Below, in pieces: positions 47,061 to 58,147 of a stretch of DNA of 64,000 nt (position 1 is the first letter of the stretch; every line of letters begins with the position of its first letter). The notes under the pieces are model-generated. The model saw nothing but the letters and a program-made list of their open reading frames with translations, searched no databases and was not told where the DNA came from. The position numbers and the translations under genes are program-made. The DNA comes from Candidatus Propionivibrio dominans (GTDB lineage Bacteria > Pseudomonadota > Gammaproteobacteria > Burkholderiales > Rhodocyclaceae): contig JADJNC010000010.1 of the NCBI GenBank assembly GCA_016709335.1, positions 62,001 through 126,000 on the forward strand, written 5' to 3'.

Positions 47061-47822
47061 TTACGATTCCTGCGGGCTGAGAAGCGTTGCCCCGAGGTGG
47101 CCCACTTTGACGTAAATGAGTGCTCCTTGTTCGCCGGTAAAGGGGGTGTGGCTGCTCCAGCGTGGATTGCGTAGCCAGCTACCTTCCGGGTACTCACCCG
47201 CCTCGTCGCGAAATACCCCCGACAGCACCAGGATTTCCTCGCCCCCAGGATGACTGTGCGTGTTGAAGCGGGTATTCGGCGCCCAGCGTACGAGCGCCGT
47301 ACTGATGCCATCGTGTCCATGCAAGGGCATGACGGAGAGACCGGGAACCAGTCCGGGATGCCAATCGGCGCGGCGGGTGTCGATGTGCACCCTGTCCCGG
47401 TCATCGGCGGCGAACTGCCAGAGTTTGGCGAAGAGGGTGCAGCCTTCACGCGAGGAGGGCGTGTGTGTCGTTCCCGGCGGATTACGTACGTAACTGCCTG
47501 CCGGATAATCACCGCTTTCGTCGGTCAATACGCCATCGAGGACCAGGATTTCCTCGCCGCCGCCGTGGATGTGGGCGCTGTAAGCCGAACCGGGGGCATA
47601 GCGGACGATGCTGGTCGAGCGTCCGATCTCGGCGCCGACCCGGTCCAGCATGCGCCGTTCGACGCCTGGCTGTGGCGATTGACGCCAGACCGCATCCGCC
47701 GCATGAGCGACGATCCGCTGATCGAAATCGTCATTGAGGCGGGTAAGCTGCTGGGGCAGGGGTTTCTCGGCAATCATGCGTTCTGCTTTCAAACGGAGGT
47801 CGATTGTATTGCTTGTGCCCAC
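47061..47822 (-). CDS. Double-cupin (ChrR-like) protein
   Basis: A 253-residue protein with two ChrR-type cupin domains: SAHIHGGGEEILVLDGVLTDE...GSYVRNPPGTTHTP and FNTHSHPGGEEILVLSGVFRDEAGEYPEGSWLRNPRWSSHTP. Each carries the His/Glu metal-binding pattern. It may be a metal-dependent dioxygenase-like or sensor protein. The GTG at 47822 is three bases after the FKBP stop, suggesting coupling. An in-frame ATG at 47777 lies closer to where family similarity begins and may be the true start. Confidence 0.78.
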   Translation of the reverse strand: MGTSNTIDLRLKAERMIAEKPLPQQLTRLNDDFDQRIVAHAADAVWRQSPQPGVERRMLDRVGAEIGRSTSIVRYAPGSAYSAHIHGGGEEILVLDGVLTDESGDYPAGSYVRNPPGTTHTPSSREGCTLFAKLWQFAADDRDRVHIDTRRADWHPGLVPGLSVMPLHGHDGISTALVRWAPNTRFNTHSHPGGEEILVLSGVFRDEAGEYPEGSWLRNPRWSSHTPFTGEQGALIYVKVGHLGATLLSPQES

Positions 47823-47825
47823 CTG

Positions 47826-48236
47826 TTATTTGACGATTTCAAGAAGTTCAACCTCAAAAACCAGCGTCGAGTCGGGAGGAATCGTACCGGGAACGCCGCG
47901 GCTGCCGTAAGCCAGGGCGGGCGGACAAACCAGTTTTGCCTTGCCGCCAATCTTCATCGTCTGTACGCCTTCGGTCCAGCACGGGATGACCCGGTTCAAT
48001 GGAAAGGTGGCCGGTTGGCCGCGACTGTAGGAACTGTCAAATTCCTTGCCGTTCTCCAGCACGCCGCGGTAATGAACCTTGACCGTTTCGCTGCTTTTCG
48101 GGCTGGCGCCCGTACCTTCCTTGAGCGTGGTAATCACGATTCCAGACGCCGTCGTCTCTACCCTGGGTTCAGCCGCAGCGACCGGGAAGGAGAGCGTGAT
48201 CAGCATGGCAATGCTTGTTGCGGCGAGTTTCTGCAT
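47826..48236 (-). CDS. Periplasmic FKBP-type peptidyl-prolyl isomerase
   Basis: A 136-residue isomerase with a signal peptide (MQKLAATSIAMLITLSFPVAAA) and one FKBP domain: VKVHYRGVLENGKEFDSSYSRGQPATFPLNRVIPCWTEGVQTMKIGGKAKLVCPPALAYGSRG, IPPDSTLVFEVELL. It speeds folding of exported proteins. AAGGA seven bases before the ATG at 48236 fixes the start; the longer upstream frame is not family-like. The cupin gene follows directly. Confidence 0.9.
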   Translation of the reverse strand: MQKLAATSIAMLITLSFPVAAAEPRVETTASGIVITTLKEGTGASPKSSETVKVHYRGVLENGKEFDSSYSRGQPATFPLNRVIPCWTEGVQTMKIGGKAKLVCPPALAYGSRGVPGTIPPDSTLVFEVELLEIVK

Positions 48237-48418
48237 GGCTGTGTCCTTGTTGAGCGATTGAAAATCAATTACCGGGTAGGGAAACGGGATTGTGCCGCAA
48301 ATCCGGGAATATTCCGATCTCTGTTGAGTGCTACGGCTTGCTAAAGTACGCTTAAAACAGGAATCGGCTATCATGTTGGCCGAAGTGCTTGAATTGACTG
48401 TCCGTAGTCGAAACACCC

Positions 48419-48511
48419 ATGCTACGCGTTAAACCAACTGCCGGTCGGCCGGACTTCGGACGCATCAAGCCGCTGCCGGGCTTTCGCGTTACACATTGTA
48501 GGTCGGGTTAG
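48419..48511 (+). pseudogene. Possible DUF2442-like fragment cut by a repeat
   Basis: A 30-codon frame whose middle (GRIKPLPGFRV) resembles the opening of DUF2442-type proteins. It runs into the TAGGTCGGG repeat at 48499 and stops there. It may be the remains of a small gene truncated by the repeat. Similarity is short, so this is tentative. Confidence 0.25.
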
Positions 48512-48637
48512 CGTAGCGTCCCCCAGGGGGATTTCCTGCGGGGCATAACCCGACGGCAGAGTATGCCGTATCCGACGATTGTCGGGTTATGCTGCGAAGC
48601 AAATCCTCCTGGGGGACGCTGCGCTAACCCGACCTAC
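48499..48637. repeat. TAGGTCGGG hairpin repeat pair with two core modules
   Basis: Two TAGGTCGGGTTAGC...AACCCGAC elements face each other. Core modules lie at 48518-48544 and, inverted, at 48591-48617. The whole pair is a long dyad. The rest of 48237-48799, upstream of the antiporter, shows no supported gene apart from the possible fragment at 48419. Confidence 0.8.
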
Positions 48638-48799
48638 TTAATTGCTCCTGCCAAGGGGTAATCGACGGGAAAACCGCCCTTGGGTCAGTGCAAGGCTTGA
48701 ACTTCCTTGAAATGAACAACCAGGCCGCGCAAACATAGCCTGAAGACATCGTCCCGGAAAGTCTCCTGGACTTGAACCAATACTTGAAATTGAACCGCC

Positions 48800-50359
48800 A
48801 TGCTTTTAATCGAACTCGTTCTTTTGTTGCTGTTGTGTGCCGTGGCCCTCGGCTGGATCGCCAGACACTTTAAATTTCCTTATCCGATTGCGCTTGTCGT
48901 TGGCGGGCTGCTGCTCGGTTTGATACCAAGGCTGCCACAGTTTCCCTTCAATCCGCAGTTGATCCTGGTCCTGGTATTGCCACCGATCCTTTATCAGACC
49001 GCGCTGCTGACTTCGTGGAACGACTTCAAGGCCAACATCCGCCCGATCAGCCTGCTGGCGATCGGCCTGGTGATCGTCACTACGCTAACCGTCGGCGCCG
49101 TATTCAAACTGCTGGTACCCTCGGTTCCCTGGGCTGCCGCCTTTGTCCTCGGTGCCATCGTTTCTCCGCCCGATGCGGTTGCGGCCACCGCCATCCTCTC
49201 CAGGCTCAATATCCCGCGCCGCGTGGTCACGGTGCTGGAAGGCGAAAGTCTGGTGAACGATGCTTCCGGCCTGGTCATCTACAAATTCGCCATCGCCGCG
49301 ACGCTGACCGGGGCATTCTCGCTGATGGACGCCAGCCTTCAGTTCGCCATGGTGTCGCTCGGCGGCATCGCGCTCGGAATCCTTTTCGCGATCCTATTCA
49401 TAGCCATTCACAAACGTCTTGGCGATCCCTTTATCGAGGTGCTGACCTCGCTGGTCATACCCTACGTGACCTATATCGCTGCCGAATCCGTGCATGTTTC
49501 CGGCGTCCTGGCCGTTGTCGCGGCGGGGCTGTTGCGTGGACGCTATGCCCCGGAGATTGTATCCGCCGAGATGCGCATCATTGCGCGCTCGGTCTGGAAT
49601 CTTTTCGTCTTCATGCTGAACAGCCTGATTTTCATCCTGATCGGCATCCAGATGTCGGATGTGGTTGAAAAGCTGTCCCGTTTCACGGTGGGCCAACTGT
49701 TTGGCTTGGGCGCAGTCATCACTGCAGTAGCGATCATAGTACGCTTTGCCTGGGTTTATCCTATTGCCTATCTGCCTCGCTGGCTGAGCGGCAGCCTGCG
49801 TGAAGACGAGCCGATGCTGCGCAAGCGCGAGCTGGGCATTATCAGTTGGTGCGGCATGCGCGGCATCGTTTCGCTGGCCGCCGCACTGGCTATTCCGGTG
49901 ACATTGCCCAATGGTTCACCCTTTCCGCAACGCGAACTGATCATCTTTCTCTCTTTTTTCGTCATTGCAGCAACGCTGATCGGACAAGGGCTGACCTTGC
50001 CTATCCTGATTCGCAGGCTCAAGGTCGGTTCCAAATGGAATATTCGCAGCGAACAACAGCGCGTGCGGGCCGCCATGAGTGAAACGGCAATTGCTGCCAT
50101 CGACCAGATCATGGCCAGCGAAGGTGCACCCAGGGAGTGGGCCGATCAATTGCGTGCTGAAATTGCCGACCGGATCATGCTTGCTGCCCCGGACGTCGTC
50201 GAACATACCCCGCGTAGCGAACTGGTGACGCGTCTCCGCCAGGCGGTGATTCGGGCGGAACGCAAAGAACTGATTCGCATGTGGCGCGAGAACGAAATCA
50301 GTGACGAGGTGATGCGCCACCTTGAAGAGGTCCTGGATTACCAGGAAGCGCACCGCTAG
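48800..50359 (+). CDS. CPA1-family Na+/H+ antiporter
   Basis: A 519-residue antiporter with about 12 membrane helices in the first 410 residues and a ~110-residue cytosolic tail. Family motifs are IVSPPDAVAATAILSRL and VLEGESLVNDASGLVIY in the ion path, and a late ISWCGMRGIVSLAAALAIP. It exchanges Na+ or K+ for H+ across the inner membrane for pH and salt homeostasis. No clear ribosome-binding site precedes the ATG. It is monocistronic, flanked by repeats on both sides. Confidence 0.92.
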   Translation: MLLIELVLLLLLCAVALGWIARHFKFPYPIALVVGGLLLGLIPRLPQFPFNPQLILVLVLPPILYQTALLTSWNDFKANIRPISLLAIGLVIVTTLTVGAVFKLLVPSVPWAAAFVLGAIVSPPDAVAATAILSRLNIPRRVVTVLEGESLVNDASGLVIYKFAIAATLTGAFSLMDASLQFAMVSLGGIALGILFAILFIAIHKRLGDPFIEVLTSLVIPYVTYIAAESVHVSGVLAVVAAGLLRGRYAPEIVSAEMRIIARSVWNLFVFMLNSLIFILIGIQMSDVVEKLSRFTVGQLFGLGAVITAVAIIVRFAWVYPIAYLPRWLSGSLREDEPMLRKRELGIISWCGMRGIVSLAAALAIPVTLPNGSPFPQRELIIFLSFFVIAATLIGQGLTLPILIRRLKVGSKWNIRSEQQRVRAAMSETAIAAIDQIMASEGAPREWADQLRAEIADRIMLAAPDVVEHTPRSELVTRLRQAVIRAERKELIRMWRENEISDEVMRHLEEVLDYQEAHR

Positions 50360-50389
50360 CTATCAGCTTGTTGAAAGACATGGAAAAAG

Positions 50390-50598
50390 CTTTACCACCA
50401 AGCCACAAAGAGCACAAAGATTCACCAAGAAAACTAAAAGATAACCTGGCTTTCCTTGGTGTCCCCCAAGTACAGGTGACACATCGTAGGTCGGGTTAGC
50501 GGAGCCTAACCCAACAATCGTCGGATGAGGCATACACTGGCGTCGGGTTATGCTGCGAAGCAAATCCTCCTGGGGGACGCTGCGCTAACCCGACCTAC
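50390..50598. repeat. Repeat cluster after the antiporter gene
   Basis: First comes a CACCAAG/CACAAAG-family element (50390-50470), the counterpart of the one at 17.03-17.16 kb but with only the start of the core (GTCCCCCAAG). It is followed by TAGGTCGGG elements (50487-50598) with one inverted core module at 50552-50578. No gene lies in 50360-50669. Confidence 0.75.
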
Positions 50599-50669
50599 TG
50601 GATTGCTTGTTCCAGTTAATTTAGACCTTACAAAATCGGGAAGTTATTTCGTAGTCGTTCCTAAGGGAA

Positions 50670-52325
<1,656 letters not shown>

Positions 52326-52352
<27 letters not shown>

Positions 52353-52474
52353 CCCAGGAGCATTTCCTTCGGGGTAAAGGCCGGAATCTGATCGCAGGGA
52401 ATGCAGAGCCAGAAAATTCATGGCACTGGACACCGGCTTTCGCCGGTGTGACGGCTTGTTCAGCGTTTCCCTAA
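52326..52474. repeat. CATTCCGGCG hairpin repeat with inserted core module
   Basis: Reverse-oriented near-identical copy of the element at 17730-17862. Its terminal hairpin arms TTCCGGC (52342-52348) and GCCGGAA (52380-52386) enclose 31 bases containing the CCCC...GGGG core instead of the 4-base loop TTTC of the other copy. It spans the 5' end of the HIRAN gene and reaches the yraN stop. Confidence 0.8.
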
Positions 52475-52839
52475 TGCGCAGCAAAGGCATCGCTAATCCA
52501 TTCGATGTTTTTTTCAGAGCATGCATCGAGCAAAATGCAGTCAAAGCGGCATTCTGCATCGGCTTTGGCGTGAGCCGCCAGATAATGTTGTGCGGCCAGA
52601 ATGATTCGCCGCTGCTTGCTCGCGTTGATGCTTGCGCCCGCTCCGCCGTAGGCCACGTTGCGGCGCAGGCGCACCTCGACGAAGACAAGCACTTTTGCGT
52701 CGCGGCAAACAAGGTCGATTTCCCCGCCGCGACAGCGAAAGTTGCGTGCCACGACCAGCAGCCCGCGCTTTTCGAGGAAACGCGCTGCCAGTCCCTCGGC
52801 AAGTTTGCCGGTGCTGCTCGTGGTATCGTTGTCGTTCAT
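52471..52839 (-). CDS. yraN: YraN/UPF0102 family protein
   Basis: A 122-residue PD-(D/E)xK-like protein of the UPF0102/YraN family: GKLAEGLAARFLEKRGLLVVARNFRCRGGEIDLVCRDAKVLVFVEVRLRR. E40 and D42 (GEID) and the FVEVR segment correspond to the nuclease-like core. Its biochemical role is not established. It is divergent from rsmI; starts of the two genes are only 16 bases apart. An in-frame ATG at 52857 would overlap the rsmI start, so 52839 is preferred. Confidence 0.88.
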   Translation of the reverse strand: MNDNDTTSSTGKLAEGLAARFLEKRGLLVVARNFRCRGGEIDLVCRDAKVLVFVEVRLRRNVAYGGAGASINASKQRRIILAAQHYLAAHAKADAECRFDCILLDACSEKNIEWISDAFAAH

Positions 52840-52855
52840 TGTTTTCGTGACCGCC

Positions 52856-53707
52856 ATGACGCAAGAATCTCCCGCATTATATGTAGTACCGACGCCACTC
52901 GGAAACCTTGGCGACATGACACAGCGCGCCATCGATGTTTTGCGCCGGGTGACGTGGGTTGCGGCCGAGGATACGCGCCATAGCGCACCGCTGCTCAAGC
53001 ATTTCGGCTGCACCGCCCGCTTGCTGGCCGCGCACGAGCACAACGAGGAGGCGGCGGCGCAGCAGGTGATCGCACGCCTGGCCGAGGGTGAGTCGGTTGC
53101 CCTGGTTTCCGATGCCGGTACGCCGGCCATTTCCGACCCCGGAGCGCGGCTGGTGGCGCGGGTGCGGACGGCTGGTTTTCGTGTCGTTCCGCTGCCCGGG
53201 CCATGCGCTGCCGTGACCGCGCTCTCGGCCTCCGGGCTGGCCGAGGCGCATTTCCTCTTCTACGGTTTTCTGCCGGCCAGGGCCAGGCAGCGCGAAGACG
53301 CACTGCGCGGGCTGGTAGCCTTGCCCTATGCGCTGGTCTTTTACGAAGCGCCACATCGTATCCTGGATACGGTCGCGGCGCTGGCAGCGGTATTCGGTCC
53401 CGAACGTACGCTGATCATGGCGCGCGAGCTGAGCAAACTGTTCGAGACGATCCACAGTTGCCCGCTGGGTGAGGCGCACGACTGGTTGTCCGCAGAGCCC
53501 AACCGCCAGCGTGGAGAGTTCGTACTGCTCGTTTCCGGCGCGCCTGAGGCCGCTGATGATGGTGTAGGCGATGGCGAGCGGGTTCTCGGCTTGTTGCTCG
53601 ACGAAGGCTTGCCGGTCAGGCAGGCGGCGAAACTGGCGCATTCGATCACCGGAGCCGGCAAGAATGCCATGTATGAACTGGCATTGAAAATCAGGAAGAA
53701 CGTGTAG
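52856..53707 (+). CDS. rsmI: 16S rRNA C1402 2'-O-methyltransferase RsmI
   Basis: A 283-residue SAM-dependent methyltransferase of the tetrapyrrole-methylase fold: [103 protein letters not shown]. It methylates C1402 of 16S rRNA. The ATG at 52856 is chosen by homology. The stop TAG (53705-53707) is formed by the first three bases of a TAGGTCGGG repeat. Confidence 0.94.
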   Translation: MTQESPALYVVPTPLGNLGDMTQRAIDVLRRVTWVAAEDTRHSAPLLKHFGCTARLLAAHEHNEEAAAQQVIARLAEGESVALVSDAGTPAISDPGARLVARVRTAGFRVVPLPGPCAAVTALSASGLAEAHFLFYGFLPARARQREDALRGLVALPYALVFYEAPHRILDTVAALAAVFGPERTLIMARELSKLFETIHSCPLGEAHDWLSAEPNRQRGEFVLLVSGAPEAADDGVGDGERVLGLLLDEGLPVRQAAKLAHSITGAGKNAMYELALKIRKNV

Positions 53708-53759
53708 GTCGGGTTGGCGAAGCGTCCCCCAGGAGGATTTGCTTCGCAGCACAACCCGA
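53705..53759. repeat. Single TAGGTCGGG hairpin repeat with core, at the rsmI stop
   Basis: One copy of the element (TAGGTCGGGTTGGC...ACAACCCGAG) with the core module at 53724-53750. Its first TAG doubles as the rsmI stop codon. The hairpin may serve as the rsmI terminator. Confidence 0.8.
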
Positions 53760-53859
53760 GGTGCAGACTCAACCCTCGCCTGTCTCGCATCAGACTGCAC
53801 CGAAACCGCATTCAACGGTTTTCCTCTACAATCGGGCTATTCAATCTTCAAGCCACATT

Positions 53860-54894
53860 ATGCAAATCACCATCACCCAACCCGACGACTGGCACCTGCA
53901 TCTGCGTGACGGCGAAGCCCTTGCCGCCGTTCTTCCGCATAGTGCGCGCCAGTTCGCGCGGGCCATTGTCATGCCCAATCTGCGTCCGCCGGTAACCACC
54001 GTTGCAGCCGCCGCAGCGTATCGCCAGCGCATTCTTGCTGCCTTGCCTGCGGGCATGGATTTTGTGCCACTGATGACGCTTTATCTCACCGACAACACGC
54101 CGGGCGATGAGATCCGGCGGGCGGCCGATAGCAGCTTTGTCCATGCGGTCAAGCTGTATCCGGCGGGGGCGACGACCAACTCGGATGCCGGCGTGACCGA
54201 CCTCGCCCAATGCGATGCGGCGCTGGCCGAGATGGAGAAGCTCGGTCTGCCCTTGCTCGTGCATGGCGAGGTGACGGATCCGGCGATCGACGTTTTCGAC
54301 CGCGAGAATGTCTTCATCGAAACCGTGCTGCAGCCCTTGCTGGCCCGCCGACCGGGCTTGCGTGTGGTATTCGAGCACATTACGACCAGGGATGCGGCGG
54401 CGTTTGTTGCCGCAGCCGGAGCGAATGTGGCGGCGACGATCACCGCGCATCACCTGCTTTATAACCGCAATGCCATTTTTGCCGGCGGCCTGCGTCCTCA
54501 CTACTATTGCCTGCCGGTGTTGAAGCGCGAGATTCATCGTCAGGCGCTGCTTGGCGCAGCGACTTCCGGCAGCAGCAAATATTTTCTCGGTACCGATTCG
54601 GCGCCGCACGCCCGCGGCACCAAGGAGACGGCGTGCGGCTGCGCCGGTTGCTATACGGCACCTGCCGCACTGGAGCTCTATGCCGAGGCCTTCGCTGCCG
54701 CGGGTGCGCTCGACAGGCTGGAAGCCTTTGCCAGTTTCAATGGCCCGGATTTCTATCGTCTGCCACGCAACAGCGGTACAGTGACGCTGGAAAAACAGGC
54801 GTGGGTGATGCCGGAAGCATTTGACTATGCCGGCGGCGACAAACTGGTGCCGCTGCTCGCCGGCGAATCGCTGCACTGGAAATTCGTCGCATGA
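53860..54894 (+). CDS. pyrC: Dihydroorotase (class II, PyrC)
   Basis: A 344-residue zinc dihydroorotase of the E. coli PyrC type for pyrimidine synthesis. [11 protein letters not shown] gives the first metal ligands, [16 protein letters not shown] the carbamylated Lys, LLVHGEVTD and [10 protein letters not shown] the next His ligands, and [13 protein letters not shown] the catalytic Asp. The ATG at 53860 gives the normal start [14 protein letters not shown]; the open frame begins further upstream without similarity. No other pyr genes are adjacent. Confidence 0.95.
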   Translation: MQITITQPDDWHLHLRDGEALAAVLPHSARQFARAIVMPNLRPPVTTVAAAAAYRQRILAALPAGMDFVPLMTLYLTDNTPGDEIRRAADSSFVHAVKLYPAGATTNSDAGVTDLAQCDAALAEMEKLGLPLLVHGEVTDPAIDVFDRENVFIETVLQPLLARRPGLRVVFEHITTRDAAAFVAAAGANVAATITAHHLLYNRNAIFAGGLRPHYYCLPVLKREIHRQALLGAATSGSSKYFLGTDSAPHARGTKETACGCAGCYTAPAALELYAEAFAAAGALDRLEAFASFNGPDFYRLPRNSGTVTLEKQAWVMPEAFDYAGGDKLVPLLAGESLHWKFVA

Positions 54895-54927
54895 CTATCG
54901 TTATCTGATTGCCTTGGGAGATTTGCC

Positions 54928-55389
54928 GTGTCCGTGACCCGACTGCTTGCACTGCTCCTGTTGCCTTTTCTGGTGGCCTGCTCCGACCAGCGGGCTGCTT
55001 TCGAAATCAACGGTAGCAGTACCAATACATTGACCCTGATCCGGGTCACCAGCTTCCCGTGGGAGAAAACGGCGAAGTATTCAATCGTTGCCGCGCGCAT
55101 GCCCGACTGCATGCGGCGCCACCCGATGTCAACCGCAGGACTTGATGCCAGGGTGGAAGTTTATTCGCCAGGCAACGAGGCCTGGATACTCAAGCAGGAC
55201 GGGCGCATGTTCGTAGTAGAAACCCGCACCTGCGAAGGCTTTGCCAGTCTCGACAAGGTTCCGGAAGGCGGCATGGGGCCGCTGATGGGCACTTTCGAGA
55301 TGCGCAAGGACACCCTGGTGTTCGTTGCCGCGCCCAAAGTCGAGCCTCCACCCCAACCTGTTGCAGTGCCTGCACCGGCAGCAAACTGA
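54928..55389 (+). CDS. Hypothetical lipoprotein
   Basis: A 153-residue protein with a lipoprotein signal (MSVTRLLALLLLPFLVACSD, lipobox LVAC) and a compact domain with four further cysteines, ending in a Pro-rich tail (PPPQPVAVPAPAAN). GGGAG precedes the GTG start. It lies between pyrC and rnpB in the same direction. Its stop codon overlaps the putative rnpB -35. No family was recognised; the context gives no function. Confidence 0.68.
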   Translation: MSVTRLLALLLLPFLVACSDQRAAFEINGSSTNTLTLIRVTSFPWEKTAKYSIVAARMPDCMRRHPMSTAGLDARVEVYSPGNEAWILKQDGRMFVVETRTCEGFASLDKVPEGGMGPLMGTFEMRKDTLVFVAAPKVEPPPQPVAVPAPAAN

Positions 55390-55414
55390 TCCATGCCGCG
55401 GGACAGCGTATAAT
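55386..55414 (+). promoter_or_regulatory. rnpB promoter
   Basis: TATAAT at 55409-55414 with a weak -35 CTGATC at 55386-55391 (17-base spacer). It sits 7 bases before the first base of RNase P RNA, which fits a direct transcription start at about 55421. Confidence 0.75.
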
Positions 55415-55420
55415 CATGTC

Positions 55421-55828
55421 GGGAAGTCGGTCAGGCAACCGCTGGGCGAAAGGCGCAAGCCCCAACCGAGAGGAAAGTCCGGGCTTCGCAGAGCAAGATG
55501 CCGGCTAACGGCCGGGCACCGTGAGGTGACGGAAAGTGCAACAGAGAATAGACCGCCTAAGCACGGGGAAACCCGGGCCGGCAAGGGTGAAACGGCGCCC
55601 TGGCGCAAGCCGGGGCGGTCAGGCGAAAGCCTGGCCGAGGTAAGAGCTCACCGCGGACGTGGTAACACGGACGGCACGGCAAACCCCATCTGAAGCAAGG
55701 CCAAATAGGGAAGCGTACGGCGTGGCTCGCGCCGCTTCCGGGTAGGCTGCTTGAGCGTGCTGGTAACAGTACGCCTAGAGGAATGGTTGTCCACGACAGA
55801 ACCCGGCTTAACGACCGGCTTCCCCCCC
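55421..55828 (+). ncRNA. rnpB: RNase P RNA component (class A)
   Basis: The catalytic RNA that trims the 5' ends of tRNA precursors. Hallmarks visible are GAGGAAAGTCCGGGCT near the 5' end, AGTGCAACAGAGAATAGACC, GGTAAGAGCTCACCG, and the 3' conserved CAGAACCCGGCTTAACG region. The ends pair: GGGAAGTCGGTC at 55421-55432 against GACCGGCTTCCC near 55813-55824, so the exact 3' end may be a few bases earlier than given. It has its own promoter and ends ahead of a shared terminator. Confidence 0.95.
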
Positions 55829-55879
55829 AACCCCCATTTCGATCTGCTGCCGGTAAAGAATCAGTCAGGCATAAGGAAA

Positions 55880-55909
55880 AAAAGCCGGCTCAATACTGAG
55901 CCGGCTTTT
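55880..55909. terminator. Bidirectional terminator between rnpB and fba
   Basis: A perfect 13-base-pair stem AAAAGCCGGCTCA / TGAGCCGGCTTTT with loop ATAC. It provides a T-run in both directions and so can end both rnpB (rightward) and fba (leftward). Confidence 0.85.
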
Positions 55910-55928
55910 GCTTGATACAGAGCGCTGA

Positions 55929-57002
55929 TCAGGCCAGGGTGCCGACGTTGTTGAGGTCGGCGAAGGCCTGTTTCAGACGTGCCTTGAACTGTTCTTCGCC
56001 GGCACGCAGGAAAACGCGTGGGTCGTAGTACTTCTTGTTCGGCTTGTCTTCGCCATCCGGGTTGCCAATCTGGCCCTGCAGGTAACCTTCGTTTTTCGTG
56101 TAGTAGTTCTTGATACCTTCCCAGAAGGCCCATTGCGTATCGGTGTCAATGTTCATCTTGATGACACCGTAGGAGATGGCATCGCGGATTTCTTGGAGCG
56201 ACGAACCCGAACCGCCGTGGAAAACGAAGTCGATCGGTTGCGCCGGGGTACCATACTTCTTCTGGATGTAGGCCTGCGAGTTCTTCAGGATGACCGGCTG
56301 CAGCTTGACGTTGCCCGGCTTGTAGACGCCGTGCACATTGCCGAACGACGCGGCGATGGTGAAGCGATTGCTGATCTTGGACAGTTGCTCGTAGGCGTAG
56401 GCTACGTCTTCGGGCTGGGTGTAGAGCTTGGAGCTGTCGACATCGCTGTTGTCGACGCCGTCTTCTTCACCGCCGGTGACGCCGAGTTCGATCTCCAGCG
56501 TCATGCCGAGCTTGCTCATGCGCGTGAGATAGCGCGAACAGATTTCAATGTTTTCTTCCAGAGGCTCTTCCGACAGATCGAGCATGTGCGAACTGAACAG
56601 CGGCTTGCCGTGGGTCTTGAAATAGGCTTCGCCGGCGTCGAGCAGGCCGTCAATCCACGGCAGCAGTTTCTTGGCCGCGTGATCGGTATGCAGAACGATC
56701 GTGGCGCCATACAGCCCCGCCAGAGCATGAACGTGGTGTGCAGCGGAAACGGCACCGGCGATGCAGGCACGTTGCGCTTCGTTCTTCAGAGCCTTGCCGG
56801 CGTAGAACTGGGCGCCACCATTGGAGAGCTGGATAATGGCCGGCGACTTGACTTCGGCGGCGGTTTCCATGATGGCGTTTACCGTGCTGGTGTTGATGGC
56901 GTTGACTGCCGGCATGGCGAAACTCTTTTGTTTTGCCAGCGCAAAGAGGGCTTGCAAATCATCGCCAGTGGCAACTCCCGATTTTACCTGCGGTGCATTC
57001 AT
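55929..57002 (-). CDS. fba: Class II fructose-bisphosphate aldolase
   Basis: A 357-residue zinc aldolase of the E. coli class IIA type, acting in glycolysis and gluconeogenesis. FAMPAVNAINTSTVNAIMETA, IVLHTDHAAKK (catalytic D107, zinc ligand H108), LEIELGVTGGEEDGVDN, ASFGNVHGVYKPGNVKL, DFVFHGGSGSS and KMNIDTDTQWAFW are all present. The ATG at 57002 gives the normal MNAPQVKSG start; the frame extends upstream without similarity. It is monocistronic and ends at the bidirectional terminator. Confidence 0.95.
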   Translation of the reverse strand: MNAPQVKSGVATGDDLQALFALAKQKSFAMPAVNAINTSTVNAIMETAAEVKSPAIIQLSNGGAQFYAGKALKNEAQRACIAGAVSAAHHVHALAGLYGATIVLHTDHAAKKLLPWIDGLLDAGEAYFKTHGKPLFSSHMLDLSEEPLEENIEICSRYLTRMSKLGMTLEIELGVTGGEEDGVDNSDVDSSKLYTQPEDVAYAYEQLSKISNRFTIAASFGNVHGVYKPGNVKLQPVILKNSQAYIQKKYGTPAQPIDFVFHGGSGSSLQEIRDAISYGVIKMNIDTDTQWAFWEGIKNYYTKNEGYLQGQIGNPDGEDKPNKKYYDPRVFLRAGEEQFKARLKQAFADLNNVGTLA

Positions 57003-57188
57003 GATGAGATATCCAAAAGCGGTTGGTCGAAGGGAAAAAAACTTTACTACGTATTTGTACTTCCGGTCAATGTTTCTTCTCTGACGGCTGGAGAAAGAAT
57101 CGCTCTCCGAACCGAGTTTTTGGCCAGATACCCGCAAATCCGGCAGCCTGTTAGAATCGCGCTCGTTCCTTTTGCGAAAGATTGTTCC

Positions 57189-58087
57189 ATGAAGAAGCTC
57201 TCACCGCGTTTTCTGCTGGCTGCCTGTCTGTTGCTTTGCGGCACCCTGGCGCAAGCCGTTCCAACGGGAGAGCGTGACCGTGCCTTTGCCGTCGTCGATA
57301 GCGTGCAGATGCCTGCCTGGGTCGAGCATAACGGTGTCCGGCAGCCACTCGAGCCGGGGAAAGTGCTGCAAAACCGTGATCGCGTCATCACCGGTGCCGA
57401 CGCACGCGTGCTCATCCAGTTGGCCGAAGGGAGCGCGGTCAAGCTGGGCGAGAACGCTCAACTCGATCTCAATGCGCTCGGCTGGCGCGAGAACCGGGTG
57501 TTCACTGCGGCGCTCGATGTGGCGCGGGGCGCCTTTCGTTTCACTACCGACGTATTCGCAAAATTGCAGCAGAGGCGCGCCGTGAATGTACGCATTGCGA
57601 CGATCACCGCCGGAATTCGCGGTACTGACCTGTGGGGCAGTTCGGATGCCGAACGCGATCTCGTCTGCCTGCTCGAAGGGCGGATTACCGTGTGGCATCC
57701 TGAGGACGAAGTTCGTGAAATGAGCGAAGCACTGAGTTTCTATGTGGTACCCAGCGAGCGGCGCCGAATCCGGTGGGCAGCGTCGACGCTGAGCAGGTCC
57801 GCAAATGGTCGGCGCAGACGGAGGTGCAAGCGGATAGCGGCTATGTCCGGCGCGGTGGTCAGTGGAAGGTTGAACTGGCCGTTGTGGATGGAAAAACCGA
57901 TGCCCTGGCCTTGTACGACCGCGTCCGGGCCGCAGGTTACGCGGTGGGCATCAAGCCGCTAAGGGCGGCTGGCGGCTATCGTTACTCGCTACGCGTTACC
58001 CAGTTGGCGTCACAGGTGGAAGCCGCTGTACTGGCGGAAAAACTCAAAGTGACGCTTGGCTTGACGGCTCCCGTCGTTACCCGGTAG
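57189..58087 (+). CDS. Exported FecR-domain plus SPOR-like protein, frameshifted
   Basis: A signal peptide (MKKLSPRFLLAACLLLCGTLAQA) is followed by a FecR-type beta domain (PLEPGKVLQNRDRVITGADARVLIQLAEGSAVKLGENAQLDL, VRIATITAGIRGTDLW). At about 57765 ATCCGGTGGGC lacks one C for I-P-V-G, and the frame resumes as GSVDAEQVRKWSAQT. A SPOR-like C-terminal domain follows (WKVELAVVDGKTDALALYDRVRAAGY, YSLRVTQLASQVEAAVLAEKL). This suggests a periplasmic peptidoglycan-associated protein. About 298 residues when restored. Confidence 0.75.
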
Positions 58088-58147
58088 TGATCTCTGCCCT
58101 GAATTGGCGTCTGCCGACGCCATCATGCCGCAGCGAAAGCCGGGTGT

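Noticed and set aside
46711..50598. CRISPR array, because similar hairpin words recur several times.
   Set aside because: Copies are kilobases apart, lie in both orientations, have no regular spacers, and no cas genes are present.
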